Positions 57,021 through 64,000 of a stretch of 64,000 nucleotides of DNA are shown here, piece after piece. The notes beneath the pieces were generated by a model. The model did no database searches. It was not told where the DNA came from and saw only the letters and a program-made list of their open reading frames with translations. Within the stretch, counting starts at the first letter, position 1; the number at the start of each line of letters is the position of its first letter. Source of the stretch: Bacteroidota bacterium (GTDB lineage: Bacteria > Bacteroidota > Bacteroidia > Bacteroidales > Paludibacteraceae); contig JAJYBB010000008.1 in the NCBI GenBank assembly GCA_021779195.1, positions 1 to 64,000 of the forward strand, in the 5' to 3' direction. A program made the position numbers and the translations under genes.

Positions 57021-58259
57021 TTATCTTTTCTTTTCAACTGTCTCACCGATTATCATTTCTGTAGCTCCACGTTGTTCTTGACAATATTGATAAGCTGCAT
57101 TGGATGCTTTCTTTAAAGTTGCCTCATTCGTTTTTAATGCTGTAAACCAAGTATCTAACTCATCAATATTAACCACTGAACGACATGCTCCTCGTTTTAT
57201 TAGATCAATTCCGGGACGATTTTTTTTATAATTTGGGCCGAAGGCTGCTGGTAAACCGTATACAGAAGCTTCAATTACACTATGAATGCCTGCCACAAAC
57301 CCCCCTCCGATAAATGCCCAGGTTCCGTAGCGATAAATCAAAGCCAACATCCCGATTGTGTCAACAATAAGCACCTGACAATGATTAAAATTTGTTTCGG
57401 AATTGCATTTTGTATATCGAAGCACTTGCATTTTCGTGTTTTGTTCTATTTTTTCCATTGATAATGAATTCATCTCATGGGGAACAATAATAAATTTCGA
57501 ATCTGGATGCCTGTTAATCAGTGCTTGTAATAAGTTTTCATCACCCGCTCCACAGGTGCTACCGGCAATTAAAACGCGCTTATTTTGTTTGAATTTTTCA
57601 ATGATCGGGTTGTGCCAATTTGTTTCTGCAATGGCAGTAACTCTGTCGAATCGCGGATCACCGGCTCGTACAACCTGTTTAATCCCGATTCCATTTAATA
57701 AACCGACCGAACGATCATCTTGCACAAAAATATTTTCGAAAGCCCGCAAGGATTTTCTGAAAATTCCGCCATACCAGGCAAAAAAACGGGAATTGGGAAT
57801 AAATCGAGCAGAAACCACATACGTTCGGAGTGATCGTTTTTGCATTTCTAACAACAAATTAGGCCAGAATTCGTATTTAATGAAAAATGTCATGTTGGGA
57901 TGAACAATATCTAAAAATTGTTTCATATTTGATTGTGTATCAGCAGGAAGATAAAATACCCAATCCACTTGATCATAATTTTTACGAATTTCATATCCCG
58001 AAGGAGAAAAAAAAGTCAATAAAATTTTAAATTGCGGGTATTTGTTTCGAATCGCTTCAATTATAGGTCTACCTTCTTCAAACTCACCTAACGATGCGGC
58101 ATGAAACCATATAATCCGATCGGTTGGACGAATTTTCTGTTGCATTCTTTCAACCCAATTTTTACGACCGTCAAACCATAATCTTGTTTTATGACTTCCC
58201 AATGCAATAATCCAGGCTAACCCGAGTCCAGTTTTAATAATAAGATCAAACCACCACAT
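57021..58259 (-). CDS. waaA: 3-deoxy-D-manno-octulosonic acid transferase (Kdo transferase)
   Basis: 412 residues with an N-terminal membrane anchor (LIIKTGLGLAWIIALGSHKT). GT30 features include IWFHAASLGEFEEGRPIIEA, the acidic catalytic site in FFIKYEFWPNLLLEMQ, GSTCGAGDENLL, and VGTWAF/FIGGGFVAGIHSVIEASVYG for nucleotide-sugar binding. It transfers Kdo from CMP-Kdo to lipid A precursor at the inner membrane. It is convergent with the CMP-nonulosonate gene, ending 7 bases from it. Confidence 0.95.
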   Translation of the reverse strand: MWWFDLIIKTGLGLAWIIALGSHKTRLWFDGRKNWVERMQQKIRPTDRIIWFHAASLGEFEEGRPIIEAIRNKYPQFKILLTFFSPSGYEIRKNYDQVDWVFYLPADTQSNMKQFLDIVHPNMTFFIKYEFWPNLLLEMQKRSLRTYVVSARFIPNSRFFAWYGGIFRKSLRAFENIFVQDDRSVGLLNGIGIKQVVRAGDPRFDRVTAIAETNWHNPIIEKFKQNKRVLIAGSTCGAGDENLLQALINRHPDSKFIIVPHEMNSLSMEKIEQNTKMQVLRYTKCNSETNFNHCQVLIVDTIGMLALIYRYGTWAFIGGGFVAGIHSVIEASVYGLPAAFGPNYKKNRPGIDLIKRGACRSVVNIDELDTWFTALKTNEATLKKASNAAYQYCQEQRGATEMIIGETVEKKR

Positions 58260-58386
58260 GTAATTAAAAAAGATAATATATTAAGACTTGTTATATAGAT
58301 AATTTATTGAATAACACGCAATTGAATTTCGAAAATATTACATTTTATAGTGAAGCCATATCAAATATTTTCTTGTATTTCAAATG

Positions 58387-58394
58387 CAAAGATA
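58387..58394 (-). promoter_or_regulatory. Possible -7 element of waaA
   Basis: TATCTTTG on the minus strand fits TAnnTTTG about 128 bases upstream of the start; no matching -33 box. Confidence 0.35.
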
Positions 58395-58478
58395 AGTTTT
58401 TTTGAGGCAATTTTAAAATGTAATGAATCGCTGCTTATATATAATTGACTGTCGAAGCTAATTTTAAAATTAAATGCT

Positions 58479-58486
58479 TATTTTTG
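58479..58486 (+). promoter_or_regulatory. Possible -7 element of the radical SAM gene
   Basis: TATTTTTG fits TAnnTTTG 28 bases before the TTG start at 58515; no TTTG at the usual distance. Confidence 0.4.
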
Positions 58487-58514
58487 TAATACTATTTAAT
58501 GTGGAAATAAACCA

Positions 58515-59363
58515 TTGAGATTTAAAAAAATTTATATAGAAATTACGAACAGCTGCGACTTTCATTGCAGCTTTTGTTTTGGTTCACAGCGAGCTGCAAG
58601 CTTTATGTCGCCTGAAGATTTTGCAATAGTTGTACGTAAAATTCGTCCATTTACCGATTATGTTTATCTTCATGTGCTGGGCGAGCCGCTTTTGCATCCA
58701 CGTTTTGAAGAAATTGTAAGCATCGCCCGAAAAGCAGATTTGAATATTAACTTGACTACCAATGGAAATTTGATCGGGAAACAGAAGTCGGTCCTTTTGA
58801 TGAATAAAATCCGTCAAATCAACTTCTCACTGCACGATGCCGAAGAAAATATTAATCCTGAAAATTGGATTGATTATCTGCAATCAATCTTAAATTTTGC
58901 AGATGAAGCATCTGGAAGCACCTATATCAATTTCAGATTATGGAATTCTGGAGTAATTGTAAGTGAGGGATTTACTCAGTTTTTTCTGTCGTATATTTTG
59001 AATTGGTATGATAAATACAAAAATGATTTTTCAGTTCTAGGAAATAAGAACGGGATTAAACTGGCTGAACATATTTTTCTTCAGTCTGCCCCACGATTTG
59101 ATTGGCCGGATGGATATTCAATTAAAGCATCAACAATTAAAAACTGTTATGCGTTGCGTGATCATATTGCTATTTTGGCTGATGGGCAAGTCGTTCCATG
59201 TTGTTTAGATGCTGATGCACAGTTATATTTGGGCAATATATTTACTGAAAACCTTGAATATATTTTGCAAACTCATAGAGCGGTTTCCATTCGCAAGGGA
59301 TTCGAACAACATCGGGCAATCGAATTTTTTTGTACAACTTGTGGATTCTCTACACATCTTTAA
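58515..59363 (+). CDS. Radical SAM/SPASM protein
   Basis: 282 residues with a TTG start, the only start that keeps the frame and lies behind the -7 element. The 4Fe-4S motif is CxxxCxxC in NSCDFHCSFCFGS. GEPLLHPRFEEIVSIA and LTTNGNLI are the radical SAM strands 2-3. The C-terminal SPASM-like region has GQVVPCCLDADAQLYLGNIF and ends with EFFCTTCGFSTHL, giving further Fe-S cysteines. Such proteins modify peptides, proteins or small molecules; no precursor peptide is seen next to it. It is followed after 11 bases by an SNF2 helicase. Confidence 0.88.
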   Translation: MRFKKIYIEITNSCDFHCSFCFGSQRAASFMSPEDFAIVVRKIRPFTDYVYLHVLGEPLLHPRFEEIVSIARKADLNINLTTNGNLIGKQKSVLLMNKIRQINFSLHDAEENINPENWIDYLQSILNFADEASGSTYINFRLWNSGVIVSEGFTQFFLSYILNWYDKYKNDFSVLGNKNGIKLAEHIFLQSAPRFDWPDGYSIKASTIKNCYALRDHIAILADGQVVPCCLDADAQLYLGNIFTENLEYILQTHRAVSIRKGFEQHRAIEFFCTTCGFSTHL

Positions 59364-59374
59364 CCCCGTTTTTT

Positions 59375-62257
59375 ATGAATCAATGTTTAGTCTTTACGCT
59401 TAACCCTACCGAAAATCTTGGATGTTTCCCCGAAGCCGTCATTGTCGATTTGGATGACGTAGAGATGCCTGCTTCGAGTTTTGTGAAACTCACCATCCAC
59501 AATAAGCATAATTATAAACAGCTGATTAATAAGATCGATGAAGTGTTGCTGAATTGCTGTTTCCGATTAGAAAAGTCGACACTTATTTCAAAAATTTCAG
59601 CCCGAAATATTCACAATTGGGATGATATGATTCATAATTATTTTGAAAATATATCTCATAGCAACGAGAGCATATTTATGCGTGATTATATGTTGGAATA
59701 TATCAATCGAGAAATTGATTGTTTTTTTAAGAATATTAGTTCGCAAAGAATTTATTTTCCCATCGGACATTTTCCGTTTATGTGGAAACTTCTGGTCATT
59801 GAGGAAGAAATGCCTGAACTTTTTTATCGTTTCGATTTGCATAATAAACAGTTGAAATTCAGTTTAGATTTAAGTTGTGGAAACAGACATTTTGATTTGA
59901 AAAATGCTGTATTAGTTTCACGAAAACGTGCGCGAGTGTTACTGCAAAATAAAATTTACGAGTTTGATGAAGATGTAAATGGGGCAAAATTAATTCCTTT
60001 TCTATCTAAGGATGCTGTTTTAATTCCTCCTTCCAAGGTTGAAGATTATTTGAAGAAAATCGTAATTCCGTTAATTTCTACGAAGCGTGTCTTGGCTCAG
60101 GGCTTTGAAATACTGAATGTAAATGAACTTTCGAAAGCCATTTTCAGGGTTAAGGAAATTCACTCACTTGATCAACCTTCACTTTTTGATGATTTGAACC
60201 CGAAAGAATCCATGGTTTCCGATTTGGTTTTCGAGCTGATTTTTGAATACCAATCGCTTTGGTTTTGGGCTGGAAAGCAGGGACTAGTTAATCGATTGGA
60301 AAATATTCAAGATTCATATTTGATAACCCATGTGGAACGCGATATAGATCTTGAAAATCAATATATTGAGCAATTCAGTAAGCTTGGGCTTGGGTTTAAT
60401 GGAAAGGTAGTGAAAATGCCATATAATGAGGCAGCTGAATGGTTGAATGCTCATTACAAACAAATTGAATTGTTAGATGTAGAGATTCGTTTCGATCAAA
60501 AACAAAGCGATTCCCAGCGTATTTTCATGGGCGAACGATCTGTTTCACTCGTTATTTCTGAACAACGGGATTGGTTCGATTTGAAAGGCAATGTGAAATT
60601 TGGTGATTTTGAAATACCATTTATACTTGTTCTTCAAGCGATTAAACAAGGTAGATTACAATTGATATTGCCAAACGGGGATATTGCGCCGATTCCTGAA
60701 TCCTGGTTTAAGGAATTTGGTGCGTTGTCATCGTTTTATAAAATTGAAAATGGAGAAGCAGTCATACCGAAACAATTTTGTCAGCTTGCTGCCGAGTTAA
60801 GTAAAAATGAAACGGTTCATTTCTCGGCTACTAACAATATGCGAAAATTGCTGGAAGGCAGGTTTGAAATGGAATACAGTTTGCCAAAACATTTCAAAGC
60901 GATACTTCGACCTTACCAAGAGGAGGGTTATCGTTGGCTTCGATTACTTGATGAATTGAACTTAGGGGGTTGTTTGGCTGATGATATGGGATTGGGCAAA
61001 ACTGTTCAAACCTTATGTCTGCTTGAATGGATGCGTGAAAATAACCGTGGTACAAGTTTGTTGGTGGTGCCTACGAGTTTAATTTACAATTGGCAAGCTG
61101 AGGCAAAACAATTTTGTCCTGATTTAAAAATTTATGTTCATTCAGGCGCAAACCGTTCTAAAAATACGGACGATTTCGGGTTCCCTGATATTGTTCTTAC
61201 AAGCTACGCGTTGCTTCGAAGGGATATAGATGTATTTAAAGCATTGAAATTTAATTATGTGATTTTAGACGAAGCTCAAATCATTAAGAATCCTCAGTCG
61301 AATACGACACAAGCTAGCTTAATGCTCAAAGCCGATCGTTACCTGACTTTGACCGGAACACCTATTGAAAATTCGTTAACTGATTTATGGTCACAATTTC
61401 ATTTTATCAACAGAAATATGCTCGGATCAATGAGCTATTTTGTAAATGCTATCAAACATCCGGTACGATTTGTTCAGTATCGACAACTCATTCAACCCTT
61501 TTTACTACGAAGAACAAAAAGTGAAGTGCTGACCGAATTGCCCGAAAAGTCAATCTTTGTTCAAACTTGTTCAATGACGGCTGCTCAAAAGGAATTTTAC
61601 AATCAGACCCGTAATTTTTTTCGGGGGAAATATATGGATGCCATTCATAGTAGCGATAAGTTGAATACGATGTTATTGTTGGAGGGATTGTTGCGCTTAC
61701 GTCAGTCTGCAAACCATCCCGTATTGGTTGATAAGGATTTTAATGAGAGTTCCGGGAAATTTGAAACAGTTGCACAAATGCTCGACGATGTTATTGCTCA
61801 GGGCGACAAGGTTTTGGTGTATAGTTCGTTTGTGGAGCATTTGAAATTATATTGTCTTTTATTGGACGAAAAACACATTCCCTATTGTTATTTAGATGGC
61901 AGCACTGTAGACCGCAAACAGCAGGTAGAACTTTTTCAAAACGATGATAAAATGCAAGTGTTTTTGTTGTCGCTCAAAGCGGGAGGATTGGGATTAAATC
62001 TGACAAAAGCAAGCTATGTTTTTTTGCTCGATCCATGGTGGAATCCGGCTGTAGAATCGCAGGCTTTTGATAGAGCCCATCGTATGGGTCAGAAAAATAA
62101 AGTATTTGTATATAAGTTTATTACTCAATCGACTATTGAAGAAAAAATACTGAAACTTCAGGATGAGAAACGAAAATTATTTAATTCAATGATCGAGTCC
62201 GAAAGTAGTTTCATCAAACAATTGAATGTGGATGATATCATGCGATTAGTAGAATGA
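59375..62257 (+). CDS. SNF2-family DNA translocase/helicase
   Basis: 960 residues from the ATG at 59375, preferred over an upstream start that would overlap the radical SAM gene by 34 bases. Residues about 1-500 are an N-terminal region seen in bacterial SNF2 proteins, without SWIM zinc cysteines. The helicase core has motif I LADDMGLGKTVQTLCLLEW, II VILDEAQIIKN, III LTLTGTPIENSLTDLWSQF, V LSLKAGGLGLNLTKASYVFL, and VI FDRAHRMGQKNKVFVYKFI. It probably remodels DNA-protein complexes. Its partner genes do not include a methylase or nuclease, so a restriction or defence role is not supported here. Confidence 0.94.
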   Translation: MNQCLVFTLNPTENLGCFPEAVIVDLDDVEMPASSFVKLTIHNKHNYKQLINKIDEVLLNCCFRLEKSTLISKISARNIHNWDDMIHNYFENISHSNESIFMRDYMLEYINREIDCFFKNISSQRIYFPIGHFPFMWKLLVIEEEMPELFYRFDLHNKQLKFSLDLSCGNRHFDLKNAVLVSRKRARVLLQNKIYEFDEDVNGAKLIPFLSKDAVLIPPSKVEDYLKKIVIPLISTKRVLAQGFEILNVNELSKAIFRVKEIHSLDQPSLFDDLNPKESMVSDLVFELIFEYQSLWFWAGKQGLVNRLENIQDSYLITHVERDIDLENQYIEQFSKLGLGFNGKVVKMPYNEAAEWLNAHYKQIELLDVEIRFDQKQSDSQRIFMGERSVSLVISEQRDWFDLKGNVKFGDFEIPFILVLQAIKQGRLQLILPNGDIAPIPESWFKEFGALSSFYKIENGEAVIPKQFCQLAAELSKNETVHFSATNNMRKLLEGRFEMEYSLPKHFKAILRPYQEEGYRWLRLLDELNLGGCLADDMGLGKTVQTLCLLEWMRENNRGTSLLVVPTSLIYNWQAEAKQFCPDLKIYVHSGANRSKNTDDFGFPDIVLTSYALLRRDIDVFKALKFNYVILDEAQIIKNPQSNTTQASLMLKADRYLTLTGTPIENSLTDLWSQFHFINRNMLGSMSYFVNAIKHPVRFVQYRQLIQPFLLRRTKSEVLTELPEKSIFVQTCSMTAAQKEFYNQTRNFFRGKYMDAIHSSDKLNTMLLLEGLLRLRQSANHPVLVDKDFNESSGKFETVAQMLDDVIAQGDKVLVYSSFVEHLKLYCLLLDEKHIPYCYLDGSTVDRKQQVELFQNDDKMQVFLLSLKAGGLGLNLTKASYVFLLDPWWNPAVESQAFDRAHRMGQKNKVFVYKFITQSTIEEKILKLQDEKRKLFNSMIESESSFIKQLNVDDIMRLVE

Positions 62258-62288
62258 ATTCTACAAGTAAGCCGGATTTTTTTTTAAG

Positions 62289-63353
62289 CTATTCTAATTT
62301 CAGTTCATCCAATAATTGAACATATAAATCAATTGCATTTTCAATTTCAGAGAGTAAAATATATTCGTCGGCTGTATGCGAACGAGCAGAATCACCAGGA
62401 CCAATTTTTACGCTTGGGAATGGCATCAATGCCTGATCGGAAAGAGTAGGAGAGCCGAAGAGTGTTCTTTTAAGTTCACGTGCTCGTTTCACAACCGGAT
62501 GTTCGGGAGGTGTAGCGGTTGAACTAAGTCGCATGGAACGAGCTTCGGCATGGCAATTGACAGAGCTGTGAATGATGTCAATTATTTCAGGATTGGAATA
62601 CATCTCATTGCTCCGAACGTCAACTACAAAGTTACATTTATCTGGTATAACATTGTGTTGAGTTCCGGCATTTATTTGGGTAACCGTCATTTTTACGGGT
62701 CCAAGCAAATTGGTTTTTTTTGGAAATTCGTACGTTTTGAACCATTCAATAGCATCTAATGCTTTGTAGATGGCATTTTCTCCTTCGTTTCGGGCAGCAT
62801 GTCCGGCAATTCCAGTTACGGAGCAGTCAATCACCATCAATCCTTTTTCGGCAATAGCCAGATCCATGCCGGTTGGTTCACCAACTATTGCAAAATCAAT
62901 ATTGGGTAATTCACGAATCAAGCTTTCCATACCATTTTTCCCTGAAATTTCTTCTTCGGCACTCGCTGCAAAAATCAGATTATAGGTTTGTTCTTTTTGA
63001 GTGAGATAAAAGAAAGTCTGAAGCAAACTTGCCACGCTGGCTCCCGCATCATTACTTCCCAATCCGAATAATTTTCCATTTTCAATCGTCGGTAAAAATG
63101 CAGTATGAGTCCATCCCGAAACCGGTTTCACCGTGTCGATGTGCGAGTTGAGCAAAATCGTTGGACGGGCTGAATCGAATCCCGGACTTTGAATCCAGAT
63201 ATTGTTCTCGAAACGGGAGGCAACATATCCTTTGATTTCGATAAATCGTTCGAGAAAATCAGCAACTTTTTGCTCTTCTCCACTAAATGAAGGAATGGCT
63301 ATAAGTTGTTGAAGTAAAGCAATGGCTTCGTTCGTTTCTTCTTGAAAATTCAT
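62289..63353 (-). CDS. M20 family deacylase (ArgE/DapE type)
   Basis: 354 residues. The metal-binding NSHIDTVKPV, GLGSNDAGASVASLL, the catalytic Glu pair in FAASAEEEISGKNGMES, and VGEPTGMDLAIAEKG are conserved; a dimerisation domain lies at about 170-280. The length and motifs fit an acetyl- or succinyl-ornithine/diaminopimelate deacylase, and the first fits Bacteroidota arginine synthesis, but no other arg or dap gene is in the window. Confidence 0.9.
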   Translation of the reverse strand: MNFQEETNEAIALLQQLIAIPSFSGEEQKVADFLERFIEIKGYVASRFENNIWIQSPGFDSARPTILLNSHIDTVKPVSGWTHTAFLPTIENGKLFGLGSNDAGASVASLLQTFFYLTQKEQTYNLIFAASAEEEISGKNGMESLIRELPNIDFAIVGEPTGMDLAIAEKGLMVIDCSVTGIAGHAARNEGENAIYKALDAIEWFKTYEFPKKTNLLGPVKMTVTQINAGTQHNVIPDKCNFVVDVRSNEMYSNPEIIDIIHSSVNCHAEARSMRLSSTATPPEHPVVKRARELKRTLFGSPTLSDQALMPFPSVKIGPGDSARSHTADEYILLSEIENAIDLYVQLLDELKLE

Positions 63354-63387
63354 CTTGTATCGTCCTGAAATTTGTTTGCAGAGTCAA

Positions 63388-64000
63388 TTATTTTATTAAA
63401 TTCTCTTTTTTCAACCATACTTCAAGCAGGTCTGGCCATTTGTCAGCATCAATTCCCTTTTTTCGCATTCCAAAACCATGTCCACCGACATCAAATTTGT
63501 GGATTTCAGCAGGTACATTATGGTTTAACAACGATTTGTAAAAATCTTCGCTATTCGAAACCGGAACAGTTTTGTCATCCATGGCCATAAATAAGAAAGT
63601 GGGTGGTGTGTTTTTTGTAACCTGTAATTCATTGGAATACAGTTTTATTAATTTTTCTGATGGATTATTACCCAACAAATTAATTCTAGAACCTTTATGC
63701 GTTTTTTCTAAATCCATAGTAATGACAGGATAGCCCAAAATCATAAATGCAGGGCGTTGTATTTTTGATTTAAAATGAGTTCCAACCGTTGAAGCTAAAT
63801 GTCCACCTGCTGAGAATCCCATGATACCGATCTTGTTCGGATCAATATTCCATTTTCTTGCATTCTGATGAATGATTTTCAATGCGGTTTGTGCATCTTC
63901 CAGTGGGATGCTCCAATGTCCGTTTGGCATACGATAGTAAAGTACAAAGGCAGATACACCTAATTTATTGAACCATTCAGCTTCCAGTTTTCCTTCGTTA
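63388..64000 (-). CDS. Alpha/beta hydrolase (acetylesterase-like), cut by window end
   Basis: At least 204 residues, with the 5' end outside the window: the frame stays open from 63930 to the edge, reading EWFNKLGVSAFVLYYRMPNG. The nucleophile elbow is GIMGFSAGGHLASTVGTHF. The Asp is in MAMDDKTVPVSNSEDF, and the His in FDVGGHGFGMRKKG. This is the dienelactone-hydrolase/xylan-esterase type common in carbohydrate loci of Bacteroidota. It lies 34 bases upstream of the M20 gene on the same strand. Confidence 0.9.
   Translation of the reverse strand, partial: NEGKLEAEWFNKLGVSAFVLYYRMPNGHWSIPLEDAQTALKIIHQNARKWNIDPNKIGIMGFSAGGHLASTVGTHFKSKIQRPAFMILGYPVITMDLEKTHKGSRINLLGNNPSEKLIKLYSNELQVTKNTPPTFLFMAMDDKTVPVSNSEDFYKSLLNHNVPAEIHKFDVGGHGFGMRKKGIDADKWPDLLEVWLKKENLIK

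Noticed and set aside
59330-59374. Upstream start of the SNF2 protein overlapping the radical SAM gene
   Set aside because: The ATG at 59375 leaves an 11-base gap and removes 15 residues that are an out-of-frame reading of the radical SAM C-terminus.
58515-62257. Radical SAM plus SNF2 helicase as a phage-defence island
   Set aside because: SNF2 proteins occur in defence systems, but no nuclease, methylase, phospholipase or other effector is nearby, and the flanks are housekeeping genes.

Overview
The window is AT-rich DNA from a member of the Bacteroidota, most likely an environmental Bacteroidales or a close relative. The evidence is the pair of type IX secretion (T9SS) C-terminal sorting domains, a hybrid two-component system (HTCS) sensor, the long insertion-type IspG, LytS/LytTR regulator pairs, the near absence of Shine-Dalgarno sites, and several promoters of the Bacteroidota form TTTG-N19/20-TAnnTTTG. 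No rRNA, tRNA, CRISPR array or intact insertion sequence was recognised.

Layout. 1-921 holds a decayed DDE transposase and a 43-nt perfect palindrome. 922-8955 (minus) is a two-gene operon for very large secreted proteins: a three-cohesin-like protein and a 1839-residue beta-helix protein carrying a dockerin pair plus a cohesin-like domain. 9897-15348 pairs an HTCS regulator with a divergent small secreted protein. 15821-20894 contains an M16 protease, free-methionine-sulfoxide reductase, an unknown small protein and transaldolase. 20940-27363 (minus) is a MacAB-TolC-like efflux operon with its own LytS/LytTR pair. 27526-28570 has a small winged-helix protein and prephenate dehydrogenase.

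28759-35781 (minus) is the most unusual block. A strong promoter precedes a PqqD-like protein, an ATP-grasp ligase and a diaminopimelate-decarboxylase-like PLP enzyme. Then come a urea-transporter/M23-peptidase fusion, a TPR plus beta-barrel protein and a TPR protein, the last three with overlapping reading frames. A second LytS/LytTR pair (36220-38066) and a broken small ORF lie just upstream. The layout looks like a peptide- or amino-acid-ligation pathway coupled to cell-envelope proteins; its product is unknown.

38269-50884 is mostly housekeeping and envelope: a lipoprotein, a phosphodiesterase, an M23 protein, dxr, rseP, an ArsC/Spx-like protein, the agmatine-to-putrescine pair aguA-aguB, ispG (with dxr, two steps of the MEP isoprenoid pathway), and an ExbB-ExbD-TonB-like trio ending in a DUF4294-like protein. 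51071-57013 runs gyrB, a LOG-like protein, a GH16-fold protein lacking its catalytic residues, a short NeuB and a cytidylyltransferase-phosphatase fusion, the last two being a nonulosonic acid activation module. 57021-64000 has waaA (Kdo transferase), a radical SAM/SPASM protein paired with an SNF2 helicase, an M20 deacylase and an alpha/beta hydrolase cut by the window end.
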